DNA of 64,000 nucleotides, taken from Ulva prolifera (Eukaryota > Chlorophyta > Ulvophyceae > Ulvales > Ulvaceae). Below the pieces are notes generated by a model that saw nothing but the letters and a program-made list of their open reading frames with translations, was not told where the DNA came from and did not search any database. Shown one piece after another: positions 15,101 to 23,704 of the stretch. The stretch is taken from assembly GCA_023078555.1 (NCBI GenBank), contig CM041197.1:3862310-3926309 (forward strand), given 5' to 3'. The first letter of the stretch is position 1. Every line of letters begins with the position of its first letter. Both the position numbers and the translations under genes were made by a program.

Positions 15101-18100
15101 TTGGTCATGCCACCAGGCGCCCGTGCCCTTACGGGCCCCTGTGGTGGGGAGCGGGCCGTCGTCATCCGCCTCCTGCATGGGCAACGATGCGGCCAGTCCC
15201 ACGGAGGAGTACGAGCGGATTCACAGCATTGCATGTAATGGAAGATGAGGACACACCTCGGATTCGTCTGAACTGTAGTCCGTCTCTGAGGAGAAGGCAA
15301 TGGAGTCTGCGTTTGAGGTGTATGAGTCGGCGTCTGAAAATTGTGCGGGGCCCTCGGCATAGTCACTTTCGGACGGTGGGGGCAGCTGTATCACAATCCC
15401 AACACATCAGAGTTGCTTTGGGCGAGCAGGCAGGATACAGCTGAGGGACAGACGCGCTGACACCCATGGCCATCGTGATCACGAGCCGCTGTCAGGCCGA
15501 ACTGCATCATGATCAGGCAAACCGGGACTTAGCACGGTCAACTACCGAAGGTACGCACGTCGAAGAGGTCGTCGGAGTGGGCAGGCTCATCGGGGGGACC
15601 CCCTATGTCTGGAGGTGATGGGGATCTCCCAGAGGGACCGGCCCCGTCGTGTCTGCCGCTGCGGTCATCATCGGCAGTAGCGGAGGTCGGGCCAGCGGCT
15701 GGCCTCGAGTCTGGGCCCGCGACGTCGTGTCCACCAGCGGCTCTCCGCGATGTGGCTGCTGCACTCAGTCGACGGCTGCAAGGACCGTGATGGTTTTGGG
15801 CGGTGTTGTGCCTCTGAAACTTCTCACCACAGGCTAGACACTGGTATTTAAACGGTTCCTTCCCCGTCGGCTCGGGAGGGGTCAGGCGCTTACAGTTCGC
15901 TTTGGCAACCAATTCGTTCACCTCCGCCCTCTTCAGTCTATTCGCCGAACCGGCCATGGTAGCCAGCAGTACTTAAGCATTCTTGTGACGAGGTTCAACA
16001 ATAGCGCGGCCTCTGGTGTTTGTCGTCCCTATGATGGCATTACGTCCCACGAAGACCTCCCTGTCGCATCCCATGTTCGCCCTGACGCCACAATCCCTGG
16101 CGAGGCGCCGGGGTATCGAGGCAGCCAAACCTTTGAAGGCGGACCGCGCGACGACGCTACATCGGCATACCATTCAAAGCACGGAGCAGCAAAGCATGTG
16201 CGAATGACGCGATATGTTAGCTGTGCCTACGATACGACCATCCACAGTACCGGCCATAGACGTGTGTTAATTCCGCTTTGTCTAATCATCCACCATGTCC
16301 AACCTGCAGTTCACGTTCCTCCGCGCGGCGCCCGTCGTCATCGAGAAAGAAGTTGTAGATGACGCAGACAACGGAGCAGGGATGCTTGACGTGCTGGTCA
16401 GCAACGTGTGGAGCAGAGGTGCCGGCGTCGACGGGTTGACTTTGACGTCAACCGTCGACAAAGACAGCTCCGTTGATATCGACAGTGTCGAGAAACTGAT
16501 GACGTGCGTAAAGTACTTCTTCAGGAAAGGCACAATCGCTGGACTGCTGAAGCCGCCCGTGCTGGTGAAGGCGCTGGGCAAGGGCAGAGGGAGCGTGGGA
16601 CAAGCGTCGGCAGCCGTCGGCACTGCACACTCCACAGCTACGGCCTTGACTGCGGACCCCGAAGCTGCCAGGCGGTGGGAAACGATGAAGGATGCGGTGA
16701 TGATGTGGACGGAAGGGATGAGATCCAAGGTGGCGGGAATGGCCGATGCCCACACGCGAGGCAAGAAGGTGCAGGCACTAGTGAACCTGGCCCTCCCAGA
16801 CGACGAGAAGGTGTGGGTCGGGAGTATTCTAACGAAAACACAGGCGGACGCACTCGGCAAAGCTGCACATGGGGTACGGCTGCTGTCTCCGACTAACAAC
16901 GTGATTGCAAACTGGGGTCCACTACCACCCCGTCAGGGCCACGGGATCGCATGCCACCGACTGTCAGTGTAGTGTCTTGGCACGTCAGAGTCGCCATTCG
17001 CGGTCAGTATGCAGTGACGGATATCGTGTACAGGTCGGCAGAACAGGTGAAGCGTACGAAGCTGCTACTAATATCAATCATGCTTTCTACCGCCAGCACG
17101 CCCATTTGAACGCCGTGACCAAAGAGTGTGCCTCTGCTGATGCTCGGGTTATGCCGTACCTGTTGCCGTGCCCAACGGTGGCGGAGAAGGGAAGCACACA
17201 GTATCCGCCCAAACGGAGGTGACCCGATGTGCAGTAAGTTTTCGAGACGGGCGTGGGACCATAACACGGGCCTGCGGAGGAATCCCAGCGCCCGCGAGCA
17301 GAGGAAGCTGCTCGCGGCAATGAATGTGTTCCAGAACACCAAGGCATGTCCTCCACCTTGGTCAGAGTTGGAGTGGCCATTCGGCGAATGGCCACCCCAG
17401 CGCGAATGCATTGTGTTGCACTGCACGCGGCCGGAGTGGCCATTCGCCGAATGGCCACTCCAGCGCGTCATGCATTGTCTTGCACTGCACGCGCCCGGAG
17501 TGGCCATTCGGCGAATGGCCACTCCAGCGCGTCATGCATTGTGTTGCACTGCACGCGCCCGGAGTGGCCATTCGGCGAATGGCCACTCCAGCGCGTCATG
17601 CATTGTGTTGCACTGCACGCGCCCGGAGTGGCCATTCGCCGAATGGCCACTCCAGCGCGTCATGCATTGTGTTGCACTGCACGCGCCCGGAGTGGCCATT
17701 CGCCGAATGGCCACTCCAGCGCGGCGCGGCCTGCTTGAATCCGCACTTGCATGGCCACTGACCTGCCAATCGGCGACTGTGTTCCAACCAATGTGGTTCG
17801 TGCGCAGTTCACCGTGAGAGGAGACCGCTTCCCTATCGATAGCGAACCCATGAAAACCCCCGAGGCCTGGGCTATGGAGGACGGTGAGTATGTGTGCGAA
17901 GGAATCGCCAAGGTTGCTGCGGCCCGGCGCGCCCTCGAAGGGACCGTTGACTCTCCCGTCCAACGGGGCAAGAGACAAAGGAAGACCGAGAAGGTACAAT
18001 CTCACCACACGCTGTACTGCCTGCCTGAGGTTGGCCATCAAGTGGTACCGGGATTGTACGGGCGCCTGTGTGAGCGGCATGTGCCATCATTCGAGGCAGC

Positions 18101-20841
18101 CATGCGTGTACAGGCTCCTACCGCATCGAAGTCAGGAAGACGGGGCACTCATTCCAACAGCGGACGGCGCACAATGCTCGCTGACTTTTCTCCCCGGCGG
18201 CCAGGGCTAGAACCAAGGGCAGACCGCACTGCTGATAAGGACAGTGAGCACCAGCCGGACGTGGAAGAGGTGGGTCACGATCAGATGGGTGAAGAGGAAG
18301 AGCCTGATTCTTCCCAGCGGGCAGACGATCGATGCGAGTCCCCGGAGATGGAGTTACAAGCCGCAGCGCCGGTATGTCCTCTTATGATTTGTGCCAATTG
18401 ACGCCTAGTCCGATTGTACTTGCCCCACCCATCATCAGACCAGGTGTAAGAGCGCCTGTACATTGCAGAAGTCCAACAAAGCTCTTGAGAAGCGAAAGGC
18501 CAAGGCAGAGAAGGAGGCCGCCCACCAAGCGCGTAGGGATATTCGGAAAAAGATTGAGGATTGCGAGGCTAAGCTGGCAAGGCATCAGCCGAGAAGCAAG
18601 GGTGCGAGTGTGCAGAAATTAAAACAGCAGCTTGGTGTATTGACGGTATGTCACTACCCCGATACACTTGATCTGACATGTGACACCAATGCCTGCAATT
18701 GTAGCACTATTTGTGTGACAGTCGCTCAGACCACGAATGCATTAGAGCCGTGCACTCATGCAGCTGGTATTGCATGCAGGCCGAGTTGTCAAAGGTGCAA
18801 GACTCCTTAATTGACGGCTTCCCGGACGAGGGCGAGTAGACATGCCAGTGCATTGTATGGTTGTATTTGGGCCATCTCAGGACCATCTTGCAGCCTGTAC
18901 GTATACATAGGGCCTTTGCCCGGTCCTGTCCGCGGAATGTCAGGGAGTCTGTCCTGAGGAAATGTGTGGGAGTGTGAGCTATGTATGAATCTAGCGATGA
19001 ACAAGGAAAGCACGCGCCATGTAAGCACCTACAGCATATGAATGCAGGCATGTTGCCAACTGCAGCCCCGTGTTCACGTGCCTCATAACAAAGAAAACAA
19101 CCACATCATGCTTCCACAAAACCGCGATCCTTCCTGCACTCCGCTTACATGTGCGCGACCAAGTCTGATCCGGTAATAACGCCCATGACGCCTTTGGTCA
19201 AGCATTGCGTGTCCACAAGTGCACACTCCTCGTAACCAAACGTGAGTATATCTCAAGCCAGACGGATACATGTACGTCAAGAGGTCACCAATCCTACGGC
19301 CCAGCCTGTACTTCCCGCATCCCCGAAGCGGACGCCATACGGATCCGAGACGGATCCGAAATTTAGTGCACGCGTCCGTAGTCCCTCCGTCGGACGCACA
19401 ACGGAACCGTCTTTTCTTCCGTACATCCTCCGGTTGGGCTCCGAAGGCAGGCTAGTAACAAAAGGCGTTGCCCTGGGGCGTACCGGACGTGAATCGGACA
19501 ATCCTACCTGCCTCTGCCCCACCTCCGCCACAAGTCTCCGATACTCCTAGCAACCTACGTCCGGCCTCCACCGATTCTCCGAAGGCTCTCCAACTGCCCC
19601 TCCGTACACACTACTTCAGCTCTCCGATTCACCGTGTCGCCATTCTTCTAGTGACCCCGTGTATGTGCAGGATGCACAGGCCCCAGCCGTTCAGTCAGAG
19701 TACGCTACACATGGCACAGCAGAGTTGCTTGCTTCTGGTATCACCACGCCGAGTCCAAGTCTTCACATGGGTCCTCCCTCGGCACCACTCCAGGCAGTCA
19801 CGCACACCCCACTGGGTCACGCTGTAAACTTGCCTCCACGATCTGCATTTGGGAGCGGTGGACAGCTGCAGGGGTCTGCCTTCAGTGGGGCACTGGTAGG
19901 CCTTGGTGACCTTGATGGCAGCCCGCTCCGACCAATGCGCCGCACTGCATCCGGTGACTCGGTGCACTCCCCGCCACCCAAGCAGCCATCGAATCCTCTC
20001 AGCGCTGAGGTCTACAGTCAGGTAGGTGGATAGACTGTTGCTAAGTTAGCCTGTGTGAGTCTGACATTGCTTGTTCTTGCCTGCTATAGCTAATTGCATC
20101 GCTGCAGCCGAGCACTCCCCTAGATGGGCATCCTTGTCGGATTGCATGTACAGTTGTGAGAACATGTGCTCGGTCATACCCTGCCGGCGTTGCCGACTCC
20201 ATGTCGTGAGTGCAGGACGCCCAACCCAGACATCATGCAGCAGACCAGATGTCTCCAGACTTTCACGACACTACAGAGGAACTGGCAAGGCTCTTGGGCG
20301 GGCAGCCCGCACCGGCAACATCACAGCCTCGGCTTCCGCTTGGCGAGCTGCATGTGCCAGATCACAACAAGCGCAATCATTCTGTTGCTGCAGATCCAGA
20401 CGCAGAAACAGTGTTACAAAGAGGGAAGGTATGAAGAAATGCTTAACCTTCGCATGTCAGCAGGCGTTCACACTGTCTACGTCAGTGTGAAGATGGCTCA
20501 GGCAAGATTTGTGCCTCAGAAATCCATAGCGCATGCAGAGAAGGTACAGTGACACTCTGGAGCTCCCGAGGCTCCCGCAATATTCAGTACGACAGCAGGT
20601 ATGGCATTCACTTCGATGTCTGAGTTGCAATTCCTGACGATCGCATTGGATCCGTGCACAGGCTGCTCTGTCTGACAGGCAATCTCCTCTGTGACCTGTG
20701 CAGCAAAAGCAAATCAAGATGATCACCGAGCAAAACAAGCAACGTGCCTTTGCGGCATTCAAGGGTCTGACGCCCGAATCATTGGCAATTCTCGTTCAGC
20801 AAGGCCAGCCTTCACGACCGAGCAGTGAGAGACAGGTTTAG
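1..20841 (+). CDS. Unidentified multi-exon gene split by CACTA-1 in an intron
   Basis: No domain recognised. Exons inferred from GT-AG signals and frame are 1-259, 379-612, 19671-20021, 20090-20155, 20216-20428, 20502-20543 and 20704-20841 (TAG stop). Every junction is phase 0, so the exons join into about 430 residues; the 5' end lies outside the window. The first two exons read as a mixed charged/hydrophobic domain. The third is Ser/Pro/Gly-rich and probably disordered, and the last is Gln/Lys-rich. The third intron starts with GTACGT at 613 and ends with GTGCAG at 19670. Removing CACTA-1 and one copy of its ACC target duplication leaves a 68 bp intron. The frame continues exactly across the insertion, which supports a single gene. 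It could be a host gene or a gene of an older transposon. Confidence 0.6.
667..919. repeat. Left terminal region of CACTA-1 with TCCG/CGGA motif cluster
   Basis: Starts with the terminal inverted repeat. It is then dense in short TCCG, CGGA and ATTCCG motifs (for example GGATCCGG, ATTCCGAAAGTCCG, CTCCGACG). The same arrangement is conserved at the start of CACTA-3 (51713-52000), and a comparable cluster lies at the right end of CACTA-1. CACTA elements typically have short subterminal motifs bound by their own proteins; this cluster is the best candidate here, but binding is inferred. Confidence 0.55.
920..1790 (-). mobile_element. hAT-family deletion derivative, copy 1
   Basis: A ~871 bp element with ends CAGTGTTGGCA and TGCCAACAC, nearly identical along its whole length to 32318-33188. 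Flanking bases 912-919 (GCCCGCGC) and about 1792-1799 (CCCCGCGC) form an imperfect 8 bp target duplication, the hAT length. CACTA-3 lacks the insertion at the matching place (about 51950-51970), giving an empty-site comparison. Only the C-terminal end of a transposase remains, on the minus strand, so movement would need a transposase from elsewhere. TA-rich, ATACG-containing palindromic sequence lies just inside both ends. Confidence 0.88.
1103..1386 (-). pseudogene. hAT transposase C-terminal (dimerisation domain) remnant
   Basis: The minus strand encodes a fragment containing CERNWSAYEHVVSKKRNRLS followed by KLVYVFQNLR and an acidic tail. This is the usual signature of the hAT C-terminal dimerisation domain (Cys-Glu-Arg-Asn-Trp-Ser, then KKRNRL, then a Leu-Val-Tyr helix). 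Nothing upstream encodes the catalytic RNase-H fold or a BED finger. This copy keeps the conserved Trp, which is Leu in the second copy. It is a remnant, not a working gene. Confidence 0.75.
1791..2110. other. Noncoding part of CACTA-1 between hAT insertion and palindrome array
   Basis: No convincing coding sequence. It aligns by eye to 51968-52280 of CACTA-3, for example around ATGATACT, TTTGGGCAGGAGACG and GACTTTCTGCATCG. It is therefore conserved element leader sequence, probably the distal promoter or 5' region of gene A. Confidence 0.5.
2111..2460. promoter_or_regulatory. Palindrome array upstream of gene A (CACTA-1)
   Basis: Four tandem ~110 bp units. Each holds a near-perfect ~27-33 bp palindrome with half-site GAGTGGCCATTCG, at about 2111-2139, 2212-2242, 2321-2353 and 2431-2460. 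The linker after the first three palindromes carries TACGTCAT or TGACGTCAT, a CRE/bZIP-like core. The last palindrome ends ~255 bp before the gene A start. The same palindrome recurs upstream of gene D (17371-17717) and of gene A in CACTA-3 (52289-52438). Position and symmetry suggest an operator for a dimeric DNA-binding protein; that role is inferred. Confidence 0.75.
2715..7260 (+). CDS. CACTA-1 gene A: large element-encoded protein of unknown function
   Basis: The start ATGGATCCGCG at 2715 is chosen because CACTA-3 has the same start at 52684. Approximate exon blocks are 2715-3140, 3261-3411, 3448-3956, 4141-4245, 4355-4690, 4720-5080, 5285-7015 and 7170-7260 (TGA). The N-terminal part (GTLISRDGRFTDRARVG, then SSWLHEQ and SWEGKGKTP) is shared with gene A of CACTA-2 and -3. 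A basic stretch near 5400-5490 looks like a nuclear localisation signal. The middle (5640-6330) is Gly-rich and contains several long G runs at which the frame changes. The C-terminal part (SSGSVRLTVDE to ERLVRMKSIISAYGLQPD) is again conserved. No known domain is recognised. By position it may play the accessory DNA-binding role seen in other CACTA elements, but nothing in the sequence proves this. Confidence 0.6.
5674..6318. repeat. G-rich tandem repeats and long G runs inside gene A (CACTA-1)
   Basis: Diverged repeats of about 90-120 bp share GGCAGGCTTGGCGGGGCAGG and GAGCCCAACGGTGGCGGGGG, and each ends in a G run. The longest runs are 6163-6189 and 6289-6318. Each run separates two reading frames, so a continuous protein needs the run lengths to differ from those shown, or slippage. 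Run lengths this long are also unreliable in sequencing. Confidence 0.7.
7073..7104. repeat. 32 nt poly-C run near the 3' end of gene A (CACTA-1)
   Basis: An uninterrupted C run lies between the last two gene A exons, most likely in an intron. CACTA-3 has a shorter C run at the matching place (about 57076-57091). Confidence 0.8.
7240..7548. repeat. Two short tandem duplications in the A-B intergenic region (CACTA-1)
   Basis: A 47 bp unit is duplicated at 7240-7286 and 7287-7333 and spans the gene A stop codon. A 33 bp unit is duplicated exactly at 7483-7515 and 7516-7548. CACTA-3 lacks these copies but has its own 61 bp duplication in the equivalent region. The tail-to-tail spacer between genes A and B (7261-7883) holds no other supported feature. 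Confidence 0.75.
7884..11065 (-). CDS. CACTA-1 gene B: Ulp1/C48-type cysteine protease
   Basis: Start at 11065 (MITDRDLR), matching MITDGDLR in CACTA-3. A first exon of about 630 residues has an N-terminal conserved domain (SSFKRFLETALKGNWTPG, GGEGLEMYLDSIRAMKES) and a long Pro/Gly/Ala-rich linker. It then begins the protease domain with VPVPRNSHWMLAVIW, giving the catalytic His. The next exon near 9038 gives KQNKAPTVSFFDSL with the Asp. The next near 8500 gives TPQQPNGHDCGIFTC with the Gln and catalytic Cys. The last exon (about 7985-7884) ends SQQYNKLMAISLKTRV. Ulp1 enzymes cleave SUMO or related modifiers. C48 genes are known passengers in plant CACTA and MULE elements; the role here is unknown. 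Poly-G runs at 8607-8635 and 9092-9124 fall in introns. Confidence 0.75.
8607..8635. repeat. 29 nt poly-G run in a gene B intron
   Basis: An uninterrupted G run lies between the Asp-bearing and Cys-bearing protease exons. CACTA-3 has a G run at 58434-58458 that also lies within its gene B, but between later exons. Confidence 0.8.
9092..9124. repeat. 33 nt poly-G run in a gene B intron
   Basis: Lies between the His-bearing exon, which ends near 9170, and the Asp-bearing exon. CACTA-3 has no run of this length at the corresponding place, so tract position or length is not stable between copies. Confidence 0.8.
11066..11430. other. Spacer between Tnp end and gene B start (CACTA-1)
   Basis: 365 bp of noncoding sequence, presumably the gene B promoter and the Tnp 3' region. 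The matching CACTA-3 spacer is 61631-61976. No clear TATA box or terminator was picked out. Confidence 0.4.
11431..15957 (-). pseudogene. CACTA-1 Tnp2-type transposase, apparent frameshift in last exon
   Basis: The start at 15957 (MAGSANRLKR) is followed by a C2H2/C2HC-like finger (YQCLACGEKFQRHNTAQNHH). A later exon (about 15200-14510) has CPQCWTLFP followed by a His/Cys cluster, probably a second zinc site. The Tnp2 core follows: GTGAQLYVN-like and WGIRLLDLPPHLS, then VWPVMCCVEGDIPWLEKLTN and KRACFRCAQNG (14057-13900), then VAHVFLLGVLMDFWNQW (13126). A DUF4218-like region has KLHLAACHLPDQVRCCGASF and ERMVQLLKRLIKYRST. The C-terminus should end ATANKASGRTV at 11431. Compared with CACTA-2 and -3, one base is missing near 11727, which moves the frame to a premature stop at 11607. 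Transposase is expected to cut the element ends in the nucleus; this copy is probably defective unless the base is a sequencing error. Confidence 0.8.
15958..16294. promoter_or_regulatory. Divergent intergenic region between Tnp and gene C (CACTA-1)
   Basis: 337 bp separates the minus-strand Tnp start and the plus-strand gene C start. CACTA-2 keeps the same head-to-head arrangement with a 330 bp spacer, which suggests a shared bidirectional promoter. Unlike genes A and D, this region has no palindrome array. Confidence 0.5.
16295..16972 (+). CDS. CACTA-1 gene C: unknown ~200 aa protein
   Basis: Starts MSNLQFTFLR and has a clear paralogue in CACTA-2 (24901-24317, start MSDSLQFQFKR). Shared blocks are NGAGMLDVL/NGMLDVL, GVDGLTL/GSDGMTL, VDSVEKL-like/VDNVESLKTC, a short aromatic stretch before KGKIAG or KGTIAG, and a C-terminal AAHGVRLL or AAAGVRLC. 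The paralogue ends at that C-terminal block, so the last ~15 residues here may be an intron read-through or an extension. No signal peptide, membrane segment or known domain is visible. Its own promoter is shared with Tnp. Conservation between diverged copies indicates selection and hence a function in the element. Confidence 0.7.
   Translation: MSNLQFTFLRAAPVVIEKEVVDDADNGAGMLDVLVSNVWSRGAGVDGLTLTSTVDKDSSVDIDSVEKLMTCVKYFFRKGTIAGLLKPPVLVKALGKGRGSVGQASAAVGTAHSTATALTADPEAARRWETMKDAVMMWTEGMRSKVAGMADAHTRGKKVQALVNLALPDDEKVWVGSILTKTQADALGKAAHGVRLLSPTNNVIANWGPLPPRQGHGIACHRLSV
17371..17717. promoter_or_regulatory. Palindrome array upstream of gene D (CACTA-1)
   Basis: Six copies of the GAGTGGCCATTCG half-site palindrome with a ~64 bp period (starts near 17371, 17433, 17496, 17561, 17624 and 17689). 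The centre alternates between CGGCG and CGCCG. Near-identical linkers contain GCGTCATGCATTGTGTTGCA. The last palindrome ends 34 bp before the gene D start. The palindrome core is the same as upstream of gene A but the linker is different, so the palindrome is the conserved part. Confidence 0.8.
17751..18839 (+). CDS. CACTA-1 gene D: basic coiled-coil protein
   Basis: Start at 17751, just 34 bp after the palindrome array. The first exon holds a conserved AWAMEDGEYVCEG block (QWAREDGVYVADN in CACTA-2), then a charged, probably disordered region rich in Arg/Lys and Glu/Asp. An exon at about 18470-18645 encodes a highly charged helix (ALEKRKAKAEKEAAHQARRD and KKIEDCEAKLARHQ) predicted to be a coiled coil. 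The last exon (18778-18839) encodes AELSKVQDSLIDGFPDEGE and a TAG stop, matching EEVRDLQQTLIEMLS in CACTA-2. The basic coiled-coil form and location behind palindromes fit a dimeric DNA-binding regulator, but no known DNA-binding domain is recognised. Confidence 0.65.
18840..19653. repeat. Right terminal region of CACTA-1
   Basis: About 810 bp without a supported gene. From about 19300 it is rich in TCCG/CGGA motifs (CGGATCCG, ACGGAACCG, CTCCGAAGG, CTCCGATTC), mirroring the left end. It finishes with the inverted terminus ending TTCTTCTAGTG at 19653. Confidence 0.6.
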
Positions 20842-20902
20842 GCTGACCATTCGGGGTGCCTGATTGAGAGGCAACCCAAGGCGAGCCAACCCAGTGAGGA
20901 TT

Positions 20903-21320
20903 CACTAGGAGAATGGTGACGTGGTGGTGAGGAACGTGCGAGGACGGCTCGCGGAAGAGGGGTGGATGCGTGGCGGAGCCGTCGGAACGGCGAAAGGATT
21001 GTTGGCGGAGCGTCCGGAAGGCAGCCCGGAGCGTGGGCGGAAGTTCCGCGAGCGTTCCGACCGGGTGGTTTCCAAGTGCACTCCACGTGGGTGTTCCGCC
21101 GGAACGTTTCCGGAGTGGTGCCGGAACGCGCGAAGGATCCGCAATGCATCCAGAGGACTACTTGAGGAAGAATGCTTAAAATTTCGGAATGATTTCGGAT
21201 CCGGGGACGTTCCGGCAGAGCCTTGCGGAAGCCGTCCAGAAGCCTGGACGAACAAGCTGGTTCATGAGGGGTTATTACTTGGTTACTCTCTGTTCGATCG
21301 TGCCGGAGGCAGAGTACGTA
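20903..21320. repeat. Left terminal region of CACTA-2 with TTCCG/CGGAA cluster
   Basis: After the terminus, about 400 bp contain more than a dozen TTCCG, TCCGG or CGGAA motifs in both orientations (for example AAGTTCCGCGAGCGTTCCG, GGAACGTTTCCGGAG, TTTCGGAATGATTTCGGATC). The motif is more sharply defined here than at the ends of CACTA-1. Positions 21321-21875 contain no supported feature. Confidence 0.6.
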
Positions 21321-21875
21321 CGTGGTGAGGTCAGCGAGGCCTCCTTTACATGTGTGCCACGTGCATGTTGCCGTTGATACGGATGCGACCCGGTATCGGT
21401 GTTTGTTCTCTCCCATTCACTCTATTTTAACAGGTGCACCAAGTTTTCAACGAGTTTATGATGATATGCGTACGCAAAACTGCCTTTCCCGCAAGACCGT
21501 ATGTCATGTGCGCACCATTCGCGAGTCTCGTTCGACCGCAAAACTATATTCATGATGTATACAAGCAGCATGTACACCGTGGTTCCGAAACAAGACAGCT
21601 TTGTTGATGTGTTCACACGAGTTTGTAGGCAGGCGGTCATGCATAGGCAATCATAAACTAGTATTGACATTGCTTACATTGAGATCTCTTCACCTTGTGA
21701 CCTCTGCATGTCCATACGGAACGACATTACTACTATAACAAGTCATGCCACGTCTAACATGTCATATACCCCACTCATACACTCGGTCACGACCGCCTGT
21801 GTTCAGGGACAGTATCTTCTCAGCCCCCGTTGGTGTCCAACTAATAGACAGACATCTTCAACCTGAGTCTTCACC

Positions 21876-22945
21876 TCACGACAGCATCTCAATCAAGGTC
21901 TGTTGAAGGTCCCGGACCTCCTCCTGCACGCCCCGCCGCTGTATCATACCGCTGACAGTACACACATATTGAGATATACTTGTTGAGATTTACTGTGGCA
22001 TACCTTGTCCTGTTTAATTGATTCATCGAGCTTCTTTGCCTGCTGACCCTTCCGGTTGCGGGCGGGGCCGGATGCCAGCTTCGCTAATTCGTCCTCAGAC
22101 TTGGCTATTCTTTCATTGAGAACTTCGAGGGCATGCCTGAGACACTCTTCGTCGGCCTCTGCCTGGCGCTTCTCCAGAGCCGGATGCGTATCCTTCTTCT
22201 TTGCCTTCTGCAGAACAACGATGCTGTCACACGATCTCTCGCACCTACGGAAACAACATGACCAGCATATATACGATTTTGATGCATCAGCAAGCGCACT
22301 GCATCATCATGAACGCGCGTACATGAGCCTGGGCTTATGATAGCACAGTTTATGTCAACCTTGTGGAGTTATGTACAGATCAAGGCGTACCGGTTCATCC
22401 TCCTGTATGTCCATGTCTGCTGGGCCGCTTCGCCGAGTCTTGGGCTGTGGCATCTCGTCGTCCGCAACTTCCGGGGCGGCTGCCACTATGTGGGGTAGGA
22501 CCTCGAGTTCTACGTCATCGCTGTCAGTCGGAGGTACATCCTTCCGTGTTCGGTTGAGAATCGGAGGTGAAGGGGGGAGATCGGCGATTGACCTGTCGCT
22601 GCCTCTCTTGCGGGCGCGTCTCCCGCCGTTGCTGGTCTCGGCCTGCGTAGCAAAGCATGTCGCGATTCTGTATCGGCGCGACTTCCACGGCTGACATCGC
22701 TTTAATATCCCTGCGTCATGTACAGCATGGCCGCGAAGACGTACCCGGCCACCCTGTTGGCTCCTCCGGTGGGTGGGACGCAACGGAGATTCCGCTGTCT
22801 GTTCCTTTTTCATCTCACCCAGGATGAAATCCCTAAAGTAGTGGTTGTCAGCCACGTACACTCCGTCTTCCCGTGCCCACTGCGCGGCCGACTTCATCGT
22901 GCCATCGCCGTAAGCAGTCCTGGTTCCGATTCTGGACAGCTGCAT
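21876..22945 (-). CDS. CACTA-2 gene D: basic coiled-coil protein
   Basis: A first exon from MQLSRIGTRT (22945) contains AAQWAREDGVYVADNHYF, the block shared with CACTA-1 gene D. It is followed by a basic region (SNGGRRARKRGSDRS, a likely nuclear signal) and an acidic region with VELEVLPHIV. Next comes a Lys/Glu-rich helical exon (ALEKRQAEADEECLRHALEV and NERIAKSEDELAKL, about 22225-22010) and a final exon encoding RRGVQEEVRDLQQTLIEMLS before the stop at 21876. The frame stays open upstream into the palindrome array, so an earlier start cannot be excluded. Its start lies about 120 bp from the first palindrome. Confidence 0.6.
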
Positions 22946-23066
22946 GTATAGGTGATGTGTCAGTGGCGTGCGCTTGTCGCGTGCACTAGGATGCTGTTGC
23001 CTAATGTGTTCGTTGTGCAGTAGCAAAACGTCCACATCAGATGGGTCAGTTAGGCACGGAGCACGA

Positions 23067-23704
23067 GAATGGTTGGTGGGCCACCAACCATTCGGGCATG
23101 CATGCATGTCAGTATTTTCACGCGCCTTGGAATGGTTGGTGGGCCACCAACCATTAGGGCATGCATGCATGTCAGTATTCACGCGCCTCGGAATGGTTGG
23201 TGGGTCACCAACCATTCGGGCATGCCTGCATCTCACTATCCACGGGCCCCGAATGGTTGGTGGGCCACCAGCCATTCGGGCATGCATGCATGTCACTATT
23301 AACGCGCCTCGGAATGGTTGGTGGGCCACCAACCATTCGGGCATTCATGCATCTCACTATCCACGGGCCCCGAATGGTTGGTGGCCCACCAACCATTCGG
23401 GCATGCATGCGTGTCACTATTAACGCGCCTCGGAATGGTTGGTGGGCCACCAACCATTCGGGCATTCATGCATCTCACTATCCACGGGCCCCGAATGGTT
23501 GGTGAGTGAGCCACCAACCATTCGGGCATGCATGCATGTCAGTATTCACGCGCCTCGGAATGGTTGGTGGGCCACCAACCATTCGGGCATTCATGCATCT
23601 CACTATCCACGGGCCCCGAATGGTTGGTGAGCCACCAACCATTCGGGCATGCATGCATGTCAGTATTCACGCGCCCCGAATGGTTGGTGGCCCACCAACC
23701 ATTC
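23067..23704. promoter_or_regulatory. Palindrome array upstream of gene D (CACTA-2)
   Basis: About eleven copies of a 27 bp palindrome with half-site GAATGGTTGGTGG, repeated every ~60 bp. Linkers are rich in GCATGCATGCATG and CACGCGCC and alternate between two versions. The array lies between the gene D start (minus strand, 22945) and the 3' side of gene C. The palindrome differs from the GAGTGGCCATTCG type of CACTA-1 but has the same length, tandem arrangement and position. Confidence 0.8.

Larger units (their letters stand above)
667..19653. mobile_element. CACTA-1: complete ~19 kb CACTA (EnSpm-like) transposon
   Basis: The left end is CACTAGGAGAATGGCGACAC and the right end is its inverted complement with one change in the first 20 bases. 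The terminal inverted repeat extends about 30 bp. The element is flanked by the 3 bp direct repeat ACC (664-666 and 19654-19656), the target-duplication length typical of CACTA elements. It carries genes A, B, Tnp, C and D, two palindrome arrays and a nested hAT derivative. It lies wholly within an intron of the flanking gene. The Tnp gene has an apparent one-base deletion in its last exon, so this copy may not be autonomous even though both ends are intact. Confidence 0.92.

Noticed and set aside
17371-17717. CRISPR-like array of palindromic repeats with regular spacing
   Set aside because: The spacers between palindromes are nearly identical to each other, there are no cas genes, and the setting is a eukaryotic CACTA transposon. 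It is a simple tandem repeat.
22946-23704. Open frames running through the palindrome array upstream of gene D
   Set aside because: Frames are open on both strands because the repeat lacks stops. Nothing in them is conserved with CACTA-1 gene D beyond the start used here.
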